64,000 bases of DNA from JASGDN01 sp049841275 (GTDB lineage Bacteria; Chloroflexota; Chloroflexia; Thermomicrobiales; UBA6265), in NCBI GenBank assembly GCA_049841275.1, contig JASGDN010000088.1, positions 1 to 64,000 on the forward strand, read 5' to 3'. Below, in pieces: positions 34,825 to 44,475 of this stretch (position 1 is its first letter; every line of letters starts with the position of its first letter). The translations under genes were made by a program, and so were the position numbers. Below the pieces are notes generated by a model. The model was given only the letters and a program-made list of their open reading frames with translations, ran no database searches and was not told where the DNA came from.

Positions 34825-34852
34825 TGTAGCTACAGAAATGTAGCTACATTTC
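34825..34852. promoter_or_regulatory. Double palindromic operator of the brnTA operon
   Basis: TGTAGCTACA occurs twice, at 34825-34834 and 34839-34848. The second copy is the centre of an 18-bp perfect palindrome, GAAATGTAGCTACATTTC (34835-34852). The centres are 14 bp apart. The position directly upstream of brnT copy 2 fits autorepression by BrnA or the BrnTA complex. Confidence 0.8.
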
Positions 34853-34888
34853 TGACACTACACCCGCTCCCCGGGATCGTCAATCGGC

Positions 34889-34920
34889 GGAGCGCGGGCC
34901 GGAATCCCGGCCCGCGCTCC
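34889..34920. terminator. Hairpin downstream of the enolase-superfamily gene
   Basis: A perfect 14-bp stem, GGAGCGCGGGCCGG (34889-34902) and its complement (34907-34920), has a 4-nt loop and no T-run. It lies 27 bp past the stop codon of the minus-strand gene and separates it from the brn promoter. Confidence 0.55.
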
Positions 34921-34947
34921 ATGGTGTGTCGTCTGGAATCGTCGCGG

Positions 34948-36159
34948 TTACAGGTCCGCGAAGTCGAGGTACTGCTCGGTCTCGATCTTCGCCGGGTCGA
35001 GTTCGATGCCCATGCCCACCCGGTCCGGCACCGAGATGATGCCGTTCACCGGCATGATCGGCTCCTTGAAGAAGTACTGGTGAATGGCATTCCACTTCAC
35101 CAGGTATTCGATGTAGGGGATCTCCAGCGTGTTGTAGGCGCAGGAGAAATGGACCCCGGCCGGTGTGGAATGCCCGTGCGGGATGACCGGGATGTCGTAG
35201 GCGGTGGCGAGGGCCATGATCTTCTGCATCTCCGTGATGCCGCCGGCCCAGTAGATGTCCGGCTGCAGCAGGTCCACCGCCCCCGCATCGAGCAGTTGCT
35301 TGATGCCCCAGCGCGTGTACTCGTGTTCGCCGCCGACGATCGGCACCAGTGAGAGCTCCCGTGCCCGCGCGTAGGAGTCGATCTTGTCCGGCATCACCGG
35401 CTCCTCGAACCAGCGGATGTCGAGGTCGAGGTTGGTCACTTCCTCGGACATCTTCACGGTGTAGGGCACATTCCAGCTCATCCAGGCGTCGATCATGATG
35501 TCGACCTCGGAGCCGACCGCGCCGCGCAACGCCTCCATCAGTTCGAGGTTGCGGCGGATGCCCTCGCGGCCGTCGGCGGGGCCGTTGCGCACGAACCACT
35601 TGGTTGCGGTGTATCCCTCGTCGACGAACGCCTTCGCCTGCTTGGCGGCGGCGTCCGGCTCGATCGAGAAGCCGAGCGCGCTGGCGTAGGCGGGCAGGCC
35701 GGGCCGGTTCGGGCCGCCCAGCAGATGCACGATCGGGCTGTTCGCCCATTTGCCTTTCAGGTCCCAGATGGCGTTGTCGACGGCGCTGAGGGCGATCATG
35801 GTGTCGCCCTTGCGCCCGTGGACCATCGAGCGATAGCACAGGTCCCAGATCCGCTCGTTGGCACGCGGGTCCTCGCCGATGAGGATGCGCTTGAGCTGGC
35901 GGGCAATGATGAAGGCGCAATCCACCGAGACTGGACCGCCGAGGCCGGTGATGCCTTCAGAGGTCTCGATCTCCACGAAAACGGATGTGATCGGGAGGCC
36001 AGTCTCGCCGGTGGAGCTCATTTCCGGACGCCCCTGCGCGCCCCGCGCCCGATACTCCGGGTAGATGTCGACTGGCTGAATGAGGCGCTCTTCCCAGAAG
36101 ACGCCGTCGACCGGCATGGTCCCGGTAACGCGATGCAGCTTGACGTCGGTGATCTTCAT
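34948..36159 (-). CDS. Mandelate racemase/muconate lactonizing enzyme family protein (enolase superfamily)
   Basis: This 403-residue enzyme has the capping domain at both ends and the barrel with metal ligands Asp224 (IMIDAWMSW), Glu252 (RWFEEP) and Glu278 (GGEHEYTRWG). The His-Asp dyad is visible as Asp301 (QPDIYWAGG) and His328 (IPHGHSTPAG), which is typical of acid-sugar dehydratases of the mandelate racemase group. A sugar-acid dehydratase is therefore the best guess, but the substrate is unknown. The start at 36159 follows AGGAGA by 9 nt. The glycoside hydrolase gene upstream on the same strand, 139 bp away, suggests joint use in plant-sugar breakdown. Confidence 0.9.
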   Translation of the reverse strand: MKITDVKLHRVTGTMPVDGVFWEERLIQPVDIYPEYRARGAQGRPEMSSTGETGLPITSVFVEIETSEGITGLGGPVSVDCAFIIARQLKRILIGEDPRANERIWDLCYRSMVHGRKGDTMIALSAVDNAIWDLKGKWANSPIVHLLGGPNRPGLPAYASALGFSIEPDAAAKQAKAFVDEGYTATKWFVRNGPADGREGIRRNLELMEALRGAVGSEVDIMIDAWMSWNVPYTVKMSEEVTNLDLDIRWFEEPVMPDKIDSYARARELSLVPIVGGEHEYTRWGIKQLLDAGAVDLLQPDIYWAGGITEMQKIMALATAYDIPVIPHGHSTPAGVHFSCAYNTLEIPYIEYLVKWNAIHQYFFKEPIMPVNGIISVPDRVGMGIELDPAKIETEQYLDFADL

Positions 36160-36298
36160 CGAACATCTCCTGTGGATGGATTGGCGCAGTCGCGCGGCGA
36201 TGCGATACGGCGCGCATGGTGCGACGAACGTCGCCCTCGATTGGGCTGGCGGCGTCACGATACCAAGGGGATGACGATCTGGGAATGGACGACTCCGG

Positions 36299-37936
36299 TC
36301 AGTCCAGCACGAGCAGCCAGTCCGCCGGACGCTCCGGGGCGTCGTCATCCCCGACCGGGGCGATGAAGGTCCGCGAGTGCGCGGGAAGCGCGAGCGATGA
36401 CGTGCCGGTGCGTGGGTCGACCCACGTCCAGCGTGCATTCGACGGGAAGATCTCCGGCGAGACCGTGACACTGCCGCCTGCCGGAAGGTAGATCGCTACG
36501 CGTTCCCGATCGTCGCTGGCAAGCACTTGCGGCGTGTATCCTCGCCGACCGTCACTCCCTGTCACGAGATCCGGCGCTGGGCGCAGGCTGTCACGTACGA
36601 ATCCGAGGCGTTCGACCAGCGTCCGCACCTGGAGCAGGTCGTCCATCCCCGGTTGGTCGCGATCCAGCACCATGTAGGGTCCCCACGAATAGTGGAAGCC
36701 GTGGACGATGCCCAGGCCGGAGAAGACACCGCGCCACGCGCCGCGCCGGGTGTGATCCGGCCCGCACCAGCGGTGGCCGAGCATGACCGGGGGCAGGTCC
36801 TCCGCGAACTCGTATCCCCATTCCGCGAGCACCGCCGAGCCTGGCCAGTCCCCGAGGCTGGCGGAGATTACCTCCTCGATTCCGGCGGCGAGCCAACCGT
36901 CCTCCTCGCTGGTCGTGCCCCAGGTCTGGAACATCACGGTGTCGATAACTGCCGGGTCGCTCCGGAACCGTTCGCCGAAGGGCGGTTTTACCGGACCGTT
37001 GTGGATCGCCACGATGTGTCCGTGCGGCGCCAGGTCGCGGACCAGATGGCCGATCCGGATTGCCCAGCGGTCGCAGATGCGGGTCGCGCCGGGGTAATTC
37101 CAGTCGCCATTCGGGTAGTACTCGTACTCGTTATGTAATTGCCACATCTCCAGACTGCGATAGGCGTCGTAGCGGGCGATCAGGTAGCGGAACCAGCATT
37201 CCTCCCATTCGGCGGTGAAGATCTGGCGGCTGTTGAAGGGGAACTCGTTGCCCCACGCCTCCACGATCATCTCGACGCCGATGCCCAGCTCCTCGCAGAG
37301 GCCCATCACCGCGTCGACCGTGCGGAAATACGCGAGATCGACCTGATCGAAGCGCGGCATCTGTTCGCTGCCGCCCCAGGGCCAGACCGGTTTCGTCTGC
37401 CAGGCGCTGTATCCATCCGGGTGGTGAAAGCGGCTGACCGGTACCCGGATACGCAGGAGGTTGAATCCCTGTGCGGCCCGTCGTTCGAGGAAGGCACGGA
37501 CCTGGGCGAAGGCGTCCTCGCTCATATGCGCCATCGCGAAGAGATGGTAGACAGTGTCGCCGAAGATGAAGGCCGGCTCGCCGTTCTCATACTGGAACCC
37601 CCACGCCTCGCCGGGTGTCGAGCGGAGGAAGCCGCGTTGCTGGAGGTCCGTCTCCGCTGGCGTGACGGTGAACGTCCCTTCGCGCGTGAAATCCGGGTTT
37701 GGCGGAACGGACGCGATGCGATAGGTCCATGTGCCGGTCTCGCCGGGATTGACGCGGACGCGCCAGGTTCCCGCGCCGTCCCAGAAGCCTTCGATGGTGC
37801 GGGTGGTTCCGGACGGCGCGGTGAAGGTTGCCGTTACGCGGACCTCGACCATCGGCGCGTCGCCATAGTCGCGGGCCGTCTGCAACGTCCATTCACGGCG
37901 TTCGCGGAGCGGGGTGGCTGTGGTGTCGAGGGGCAT
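36299..37936 (-). CDS. Glycoside hydrolase with DUF5060-like N-terminal domain
   Basis: The 545-residue protein starts with a beta-sandwich (MVEVRVTATFTAPSGTTRTI, then FWDGAGTWRVRVNPGETGTW) like DUF5060, followed by a TIM-barrel of the DUF4038/endoglucanase type. Two candidate catalytic glutamates are in LHNEYEYYPNGDW (acid/base) and VLAEWGYEF (nucleophile), the spacing of retaining clan GH-A enzymes. No signal peptide is seen, so it may act on imported oligosaccharides. Specificity is unknown. The start at 37936 is preceded by AAGGAA. Confidence 0.85.
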   Translation of the reverse strand: MPLDTTATPLRERREWTLQTARDYGDAPMVEVRVTATFTAPSGTTRTIEGFWDGAGTWRVRVNPGETGTWTYRIASVPPNPDFTREGTFTVTPAETDLQQRGFLRSTPGEAWGFQYENGEPAFIFGDTVYHLFAMAHMSEDAFAQVRAFLERRAAQGFNLLRIRVPVSRFHHPDGYSAWQTKPVWPWGGSEQMPRFDQVDLAYFRTVDAVMGLCEELGIGVEMIVEAWGNEFPFNSRQIFTAEWEECWFRYLIARYDAYRSLEMWQLHNEYEYYPNGDWNYPGATRICDRWAIRIGHLVRDLAPHGHIVAIHNGPVKPPFGERFRSDPAVIDTVMFQTWGTTSEEDGWLAAGIEEVISASLGDWPGSAVLAEWGYEFAEDLPPVMLGHRWCGPDHTRRGAWRGVFSGLGIVHGFHYSWGPYMVLDRDQPGMDDLLQVRTLVERLGFVRDSLRPAPDLVTGSDGRRGYTPQVLASDDRERVAIYLPAGGSVTVSPEIFPSNARWTWVDPRTGTSSLALPAHSRTFIAPVGDDDAPERPADWLLVLD

Positions 37937-38093
37937 GGAGGGCGTTCCTTCCCGGCGGGAGGCGTGACGGTGGTTGGTTAGGGGGAGCGTAGGGGGGCGT
38001 TTGCGATCGTGCAACGGGGGTCGGTGCGAGATTCACGATCGTTTCAGGAAGGGCTCAGTCTGGGTTCAGGCTGCGACCCTATCCTGTGGACAT

Positions 38094-38170
38094 GGAAAGC
38101 GGCCCCACACGTTTTCCTTCTCCTCCCCCCACGAGAGAGCGGACCGGTTCCCACAGCCGGTCCGCTTTTT
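38094..38170 (+). ncRNA. Candidate small RNA with two hairpins and an intrinsic terminator
   Basis: Between two minus-strand genes, the plus strand carries the hairpin GGAAAGCG/CGTTTTCC (38094-38117), a pyrimidine-rich linker, and a perfect 10-bp terminator stem, AGCGGACCGG/CCGGTCCGCT (38138-38166), followed by TTTT. A TATCCT -10-like box lies near 38080. The terminator works only for plus-strand transcription, and no plus-strand protein gene ends here, so a short RNA of about 80 nt is the simplest reading. Confidence 0.45.
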
Positions 38171-38215
38171 CATGCCTGTCGCCCGGTCGGCCGGGGATTC
38201 CTGCGTCGAACGGGA

Positions 38216-38881
38216 TCAGGAGATCGTCCGACCCAACCCCGCATCCCGAGCGCGGACAATTGCTTCCGCCCGATCGCTCACGTGCAGTTTGCCGAAGATA
38301 TTGCTAACGTGGTTCGCCACGGTCTTCACACTCAGCGATAGCTCGTTGGCGATGGTGAGATTGTTCTTCCCACTCGCAATCAGGTGCAGGATGTCACGTT
38401 CCCGGTCTGTCAGATCGGGAAAGGCCTTGGGTGCAGTCGGGCGAACCTGGGCGAACCAGGCCAGCACGCGGTTCGCAATCTCCGGCGAGAAGAGCGATTC
38501 CCCGGCAGCGGTTGCCCGGATCGCACGGATGACATCGCGCTCTGAGGCTTCCTTCAGGATGTAGCCTCGTGCTCCTGCTCGCAGCGCCGCGAAGATCGTA
38601 TCGTCGTCGCGCAGGAGGGAGACGACGAGGATGCGGATATCCGGATGCGCCGTGACGATCTCGCGCGTTGCTGCAAGGCCGCTCTGTCCGGGCAGGTGCA
38701 GATCCATCAGGATTACGTCCGGGCACAGCTCCATTGCCAAGCGGACCGCCTCATACCCATCCGCTGCCTCTCCTGCCACCGTGAAGCCTGGTTCTCCGGA
38801 AAGAACCGTGCGCAGGCCACGACGATAGAGCGGATGGTCTTCGACCAGCATGATGCGCAGGGATAGTTCGCGATCCGTCAT
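38216..38881 (-). CDS. NarL/LuxR-family response regulator
   Basis: The 221-residue regulator has a receiver domain (acidic Asp15 in MLVEDHPLYRRGL, phosphoacceptor Asp60 in VILMDLHLPGQSG, Lys near 110 in GYILKEASE) and a C-terminal LuxR helix-turn-helix (LTDRERDILHLIASGKNNLT, then LSLSVKTVANHVSNIFGKL). It overlaps the kinase gene by 4 nt (ATGA), so the pair is translationally coupled. Target genes are unknown. Confidence 0.95.
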   Translation of the reverse strand: MTDRELSLRIMLVEDHPLYRRGLRTVLSGEPGFTVAGEAADGYEAVRLAMELCPDVILMDLHLPGQSGLAATREIVTAHPDIRILVVSLLRDDDTIFAALRAGARGYILKEASERDVIRAIRATAAGESLFSPEIANRVLAWFAQVRPTAPKAFPDLTDRERDILHLIASGKNNLTIANELSLSVKTVANHVSNIFGKLHVSDRAEAIVRARDAGLGRTIS

Positions 38882-40941
38882 GCACCAAGCTCCAATGGAA
38901 GGTCGGCGTGGACGATCGTGCCCCGGCCACCAGGTCTGCACGTGACGGTCAGGCATCCGCCGAGTTCTGCTGCCCGTTCCCGCATCGAATGGGTCCCGAC
39001 TCCGGCGATGGCATTTGCCGGGATGCCGAGGCCATCGTCGCAGATTTCCACCCGCAGGAGCGGACCCTCCTGCCACATCGAGATGCGGAGGGTCGTGGCG
39101 TTGGCATGCCGGATCACATTTGTCACGGCCTCCTCGATAATCCGATAGGCGGCTGCTTCGGTTGCGGCGCTTATGCGTGGGAGGGGTTCGGCGATGGTGA
39201 GGGTCAGGGCAAGTGGCTGTTCCTTCGTTCCGCGACCGATGCGGTCGAGATAGGCGTGGAGAGCGCCTGCCAGCCCGAGATCATCGAGTGCGGGCGGGCG
39301 CAAGCCCCGAACCAGCGTGCGGATTTCCTCGATCGCCGATCGCAACTCCTGGCGGAGGATGTCGAGTTCTGTCTCCGCCCTGTCCGGATTCGTCCGGACG
39401 AGCGATCGTGCAACACTCGTCTGCATGGTCAACGCGGCGAGATGCGCCCCCAACCCATCGTGCAGGTCGCGGCGGATACGGCGGCGTTCCTCTTCGCGTC
39501 CGGTGGCCAGGCGTTCACGGGATGCCTGCAAATCCTGGGCGAGCGAAATTGCATGGGCGGCGAGGCCGATCTGGCTGGCGAGGTTTTCCAGCAAGCGGCG
39601 ATCGGTCGTATTGAAGGATTCGCCCGTGCCCCGCGGGGCGACATCCAGCGAACCCACCGGCTCCCCTTGCCACACCAGCGGAGTCCTCAGCATGCCAGGG
39701 GTCGGGCTGCCGACGGCTGCGGCCAGCTCCAGCCCGTCCGGCCGCAGGAGGGAGATGCCCACGTATGGTAGGCGGAGCGATTCGGCAATCACATCGGCGA
39801 GTTGGGGCAATACGCCAGAGATCGTGGTGGTGGAGGTGAGTCGTTGGCCCAACCGGAAAACGACCGCGTACGGATCGTCGCGATCACCAAAGACAAACCG
39901 GTTCACCATACGTTGCACCCGTTCGCGCAGTGGTTGGAATCCCACCGCCACCAGCCCAGTCGCGATCAACGAGAGCACGAGATTGTCATCGGTGTGCAGC
40001 AGTGTGCCAAGGCCGAGCACAATCGCAATGTACGTCCCCACGACCAGGGCGGTCATTGCGAGCCAGACGAGGGTACGTCCCAATACGACATCGATATCGA
40101 AGAGCCGATGATAGAGCATGGCGCAGGCGACCGTGACGAATGGGGTGTTGAAGCCGATCAGGACGAAGAGCGGGAAGCCAATGAGAAAGACCGAGCCGCG
40201 TACCGAATCGTCTATGGTGCGCATCATGGCATCGCCGATGAGGAAACTGGGCAAGCCAACGATGAAGCCGAACAGGACCCAGCGCGTCTGCAGGCGTTGG
40301 GTTGCGGTCGAGATCCTGCGGTACCGATGGATAGCACTGCCGATGACGATGGCGAGGAGAGCAAGCGAGAGGATGGTGTCGATCTCCGCTGTCGTGGGAA
40401 TCAGCGGGTTGCCCGTCCAGACGAACGAGGCAAGCTCCAACAAGAGATAGATGGCGAGTAGCGCCGTCCAGCGCGGGACGAATCGCCCATCCGGGAAGAC
40501 GAGCGGCAAGATGAAAAACCCGGAGACGCCGATCATGGTCGCCAGGCGGACGATGGCCTGATGCACGGGCTGGTCAGGCAGGGCCTCTGGGATGTCCGGC
40601 GGATAGATCATCGAGGTCATCGCCAGCATTACCACCGCCAGCCAGGAGGAGAACCCGATGGGTGAGCCGCGTCGCACCAGTAACCAACCGAAGGCGATGT
40701 AGAGCGGCATGATCGCCACCGAGGCGATCAGCCAGTAGAGTGCGATCGTCGTACCGGTGAAGCCGAACCGATCCATCGCCGCGAGGGTCGCTGCCTGCTT
40801 GTCTTGCGAGAGATTTCCCAGCGATTGATTGGCGGTGAATTGTTGCTTGATGGTTGTGACCTGCAGCCAGCAGATGACGACTGCCGCGACCAGCCAGATT
40901 GCCGTGAAGAGGCGTCGTTGGGATGCGGCATGACGCGTCAT
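38878..40941 (-). CDS. Membrane histidine kinase (HisKA_3 type) with GAF domain
   Basis: The 687-residue sensor kinase has about nine or ten hydrophobic segments between residues 10 and 335, a GAF-like domain at about 365-468, the phosphoacceptor His494 in RRRIRRDLHDGLGAHLAAL, and a HATPase domain (AAYRIIEEAVTNVIRHANAT, then ICDDGLGIP and GTHSMRERAAELGG). It is the partner of the coupled NarL-type regulator. The start at 40941 fits the first membrane segment. The many membrane segments suggest it senses a membrane-linked signal, but no ligand is evident. Confidence 0.93.
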   Translation of the reverse strand: MTRHAASQRRLFTAIWLVAAVVICWLQVTTIKQQFTANQSLGNLSQDKQAATLAAMDRFGFTGTTIALYWLIASVAIMPLYIAFGWLLVRRGSPIGFSSWLAVVMLAMTSMIYPPDIPEALPDQPVHQAIVRLATMIGVSGFFILPLVFPDGRFVPRWTALLAIYLLLELASFVWTGNPLIPTTAEIDTILSLALLAIVIGSAIHRYRRISTATQRLQTRWVLFGFIVGLPSFLIGDAMMRTIDDSVRGSVFLIGFPLFVLIGFNTPFVTVACAMLYHRLFDIDVVLGRTLVWLAMTALVVGTYIAIVLGLGTLLHTDDNLVLSLIATGLVAVGFQPLRERVQRMVNRFVFGDRDDPYAVVFRLGQRLTSTTTISGVLPQLADVIAESLRLPYVGISLLRPDGLELAAAVGSPTPGMLRTPLVWQGEPVGSLDVAPRGTGESFNTTDRRLLENLASQIGLAAHAISLAQDLQASRERLATGREEERRRIRRDLHDGLGAHLAALTMQTSVARSLVRTNPDRAETELDILRQELRSAIEEIRTLVRGLRPPALDDLGLAGALHAYLDRIGRGTKEQPLALTLTIAEPLPRISAATEAAAYRIIEEAVTNVIRHANATTLRISMWQEGPLLRVEICDDGLGIPANAIAGVGTHSMRERAAELGGCLTVTCRPGGRGTIVHADLPLELGA

Positions 40942-41080
40942 CGTGCGGTCTCCGGAGGGCCGGCGCGGAGCGTACCGCGCCAGCCGGTTGCAGATCGATG
41001 GTCCCGAGCGGGAAGCGGAGGATTTGCGTCGATAGGATGAGCATACTGCCTGCGTGCCAGGAAGCGTATATGCGGCGTGA

Positions 41081-41932
41081 TCAGGCGATATCGAAGAAGA
41101 CGAACATGCCATCCATCGCGTGTGGATAGCCGGTCCCGAACGGGAGCATGCAGATGGCGATATAGTGTCCTGGTTCCAGCGTGACGTCCAGCCAGCTTCG
41201 CTTGCCGGGGGAGAGCACACCGATCCCGATCACCGGTTCGTAGGCGAGTGCCGGGACGCCGGGTGGTGGGGTGGCGTCGTCCGGCAAGGAGAGGTAGAGC
41301 ATCAAATCGTCTTCGGTGAGTTCGGCTGGAGCGGGCAGGATGGTCACGTCGTGCTGAATCGAGCCGATGTTCTCGATTTGCCAACGGCGTGACGATGTCG
41401 TGAAGGCGGTGTCCGGAAGTGTGATGGTCATGTCCTTCAGGGTTACGACAAGGTCACCTTCCGGAGCCAATGTGGAGTCTGGGGAACCGGTCACGTTCGT
41501 CCGGCCGATTTCCTGCCGACCACCGATTGGATCGAGCAGGAGATAGGTACCTGGCTGCAGGTCCACGATCCCGGTCACCGAGCCACCCGGCGCTGGCCAG
41601 TCTGGCACGCCGATGAACGAGAGGTCGTCGAAGGCGATGGCCTCGGTATCTTCCTCCGATGCGAGAAACTCCTCGATCTCCGCATCGGTCTTTCCAGGTG
41701 GCAAGCTCGCCATCAGCCAATGGCTGACGGGATTGGTGCTGGTATTGGTGACAGTCAGGGCAGTGTAGCCGGCCGGGATCTGGCGTGGCACGACAAAACC
41801 GGTGTCCGTCAACTCAATGGTCAGCATGGGCAGATCGGCGGCGGGCGTTGCCTGCCGGGCGAGGATGGACGGAACCCGAGTGAGACTGGCAAGTGTGCTG
41901 GCTGAGAGGGCGGCAAAACGGCGGCGGTCCAT
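41081..41932 (-). CDS. Exported protein with cupredoxin-like repeats
   Basis: This 283-residue protein starts with a Tat-type signal (MDRRRFAALSASTLASL) cleaved after about residue 28. The mature part has two related beta-rich halves (LTIELTDTGFVVPRQIPAGY and LVVTLKDMTITLPDTAFTTS), each ending in HWLM- or HYIAICMLPFGTG-like segments typical of cupredoxin folds. No complete copper site of His, Cys, His and Met is evident: it has GHYIAICMLPFG with Cys and Met but only scattered histidines. It lies 139 bp upstream of the kinase gene on the same strand and could feed a signal to it. Confidence 0.65.
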   Translation of the reverse strand: MDRRRFAALSASTLASLTRVPSILARQATPAADLPMLTIELTDTGFVVPRQIPAGYTALTVTNTSTNPVSHWLMASLPPGKTDAEIEEFLASEEDTEAIAFDDLSFIGVPDWPAPGGSVTGIVDLQPGTYLLLDPIGGRQEIGRTNVTGSPDSTLAPEGDLVVTLKDMTITLPDTAFTTSSRRWQIENIGSIQHDVTILPAPAELTEDDLMLYLSLPDDATPPPGVPALAYEPVIGIGVLSPGKRSWLDVTLEPGHYIAICMLPFGTGYPHAMDGMFVFFDIA

Positions 41933-42151
41933 GCGTGCATCTCCTGGGTGTGCGATCCGATCGATCCTTCATAGGCTATCGGTCGCATAGTCCCGGGGGA
42001 CAGGGGAGGCGATCCCGAATCGCCGGGAAGCCTGTTCCCGCATTGCCGTCTGTCGGGCCAATCCCCCATGACCGGCGAATCGGCGTATCATCGGGCGGGA
42101 TGATGTTGCACATCGTCGCCTGTCACTCGTTGTCCACTGCAGGGATTTTCC

Positions 42152-43099
42152 ATGTCCGAATCTGCCACCGACCCGCTTGCCCTCCTGCTCGTCTCCGGCT
42201 CCGATGCCGGGCTTCGCGGCGATCTTATCGACGCCATTCGGGCGATGGAGACCGCGGAGGGGCGCGACCTGGCCATCGTGTCCGGCAACGCGGAGGCGCT
42301 GGATGACGACCTTGCGCGGGTGCTTGCCGTGGACGACATCATGCTGGCCGTGATCGAGCTCGGTGACGACGACGATCCTGCCCTCGTCCTCGATACGGTC
42401 GAGCCGCTAGTCGAGGACGAGGCGGCGATGTTGATCGGGGCGCTGGCCGCGATCGACGCCGGGCGGTTCTGGCACGATTTCCGGGAAGGCGATGCCAACG
42501 CCGCGCGGCAACTCGTCGCGGCGATCGAGGCGGCTTCGCTCGTGGCACTCGCGCATTCGCAGGCAGCGGATGCCGAATCCCTGCGGACGCTGGATGGATT
42601 CGTGCGCAACCTGAATCCGACAGCGGCGATGTTACAGATGGAAGACCTTGCCCGACTGTCGCTGCCGGAGATCTCGGTGGTCATCGCCGAGGCGGAGGCC
42701 GCTGGCGACGAGTCTGCGGATTCCGACGACGAGCTGCTGGCTGGCGAGGTCGATGCCTGGGGTTTCAACAGTTTTACCTGGTCCACCGAAATGCGGCTCG
42801 ACCGCGGGCGATTCCTGGCGCTGTTCGAGCACTGGCCAACCGAGGTCCTGTGCGCGCATGGGGTGGCGCGGTTCGCCGATGGGGCGACGGCGGTGCTCTC
42901 CGTGGTGCGGGATACCGTCGCAATCGACGAATACGACGGCGACGATCATGATGACCACGATCACGCCGCCGAGGTGGAGTTGAGCGGCGATGAGGACCTC
43001 GACCTGGGCGAGGATGAATCCGAGATTGCGTTCGTCGGGATCGGGATGCCGGTGGCGGATCTCGTTGCCCGGCTCGACGCCTGCCAGATCGAGACATAG
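42152..43099 (+). CDS. CobW/COG0523-like protein without GTPase motifs
   Basis: The C-terminal part of this 315-residue protein matches the CobW C-terminal domain (FTWSTEMRLDRGRFLALFEH, then WPTEVLCAHGVARFADG), and the N-terminal half follows the COG0523 G-domain order. The phosphate loop is lost, however: VSGSDAGLRGDLI stands where GxxGxGKT is expected, and LAHSQAAD replaces the NKxD base-recognition motif. The Cys metal motif CxCC is also missing. An Asp/His-rich stretch DEYDGDDHDDHDHAAEVE near 265-280 could bind metal. It is probably a non-GTPase relative of zinc/cobalt chaperones. The start at 42152 has AGGGA upstream. Confidence 0.75.
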   Translation: MSESATDPLALLLVSGSDAGLRGDLIDAIRAMETAEGRDLAIVSGNAEALDDDLARVLAVDDIMLAVIELGDDDDPALVLDTVEPLVEDEAAMLIGALAAIDAGRFWHDFREGDANAARQLVAAIEAASLVALAHSQAADAESLRTLDGFVRNLNPTAAMLQMEDLARLSLPEISVVIAEAEAAGDESADSDDELLAGEVDAWGFNSFTWSTEMRLDRGRFLALFEHWPTEVLCAHGVARFADGATAVLSVVRDTVAIDEYDGDDHDDHDHAAEVELSGDEDLDLGEDESEIAFVGIGMPVADLVARLDACQIET

Positions 43100-43155
43100 T
43101 GTTGTGGGTGCCGATTCGCCCCGTCACTGGCTCGATGCACGAGGAGATTCGCGAT

Positions 43156-43533
43156 ATGACCGCTGTGCGCAAGGTGAATCTGGAGTAGGTATTCGCGTCG
43201 TTCGGCGATCCGTGGAGCCCGAAGGCGGCTGGCGACATCAATGCCTTCCAGATCAAGCTGGTGAAACTGGAGGGCGCCTTTCACTGGCATCACCATGACG
43301 AAGAGGACGAGCTTTTCCTCGTTCATCGGGGACGCTTGTGCATGCACTTCCGCGAGGGACCGGTCGATCTCAAGGCCGGGGAGTACGTCATCGTTCCACA
43401 CGGTGTGGAGCACATGCCGGAAGCGCTCATCGACCCGTGCGAGGTGGTCCTACTGGAGCCATCCACAACGCTCAACACCGGAAACGTAGTCAATGAGCGG
43501 ACCGTTCGCACGCTCGACCGGCTGGATGACTGA
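43156..43533 (+). pseudogene. Cupin domain gene interrupted by a nonsense codon
   Basis: From ATG at 43156 the frame reads MTAVRKVNLE and then TAG at 43186-43188, after which the same frame continues as a normal small cupin (VFASFGDPWSPKAAGDIN, then FHWHHHDEEDELFLVHRG and VIVPHGVEHMPEAL) to TGA at 43533. The 11th codon is expected to be a sense codon such as GAG. Restart at a downstream GTG, for example 43261, would lose the first strands but keep the metal site. One point mutation explains the break; sequencing error cannot be excluded. Confidence 0.8.
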
Positions 43534-43603
43534 CCGGCCCTGCCGGCACACGGCGCCGGGCGGTTACGATTGCGTCGCCCCGGTGTCGTGTGTACGTCGA
43601 TGT

Positions 43604-44266
<663 letters not shown>

Positions 44267-44408
44267 CGTCGTCTCCTTACTCCCGGCGTATCGCCGCGCG
44301 ACTGCCGGACACTTGGCGGATTGTGTTGCATTCAGCGGCTATTGTCCCCCATTTTTCCGGCCTGCGTCACCGGGGCAATTGTCGCGACGATCAGCCGGGG
44401 AAGATGCC

Positions 44409-44440
44409 GAGGGGAGGGAGCGCACCGGCTCCCTCCCCTC
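44409..44440. terminator. Hairpin downstream of the siderophore-binding protein gene
   Basis: A perfect 13-bp stem, GAGGGGAGGGAGC (44409-44421) and its complement (44428-44440), with loop GCACCG, lies 36 bp past the stop codon at 44476 on the minus strand. Confidence 0.55.
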
Positions 44441-44475
44441 GAATCGGTCTGGATGTATCCGGATGGGCGCCGGGA

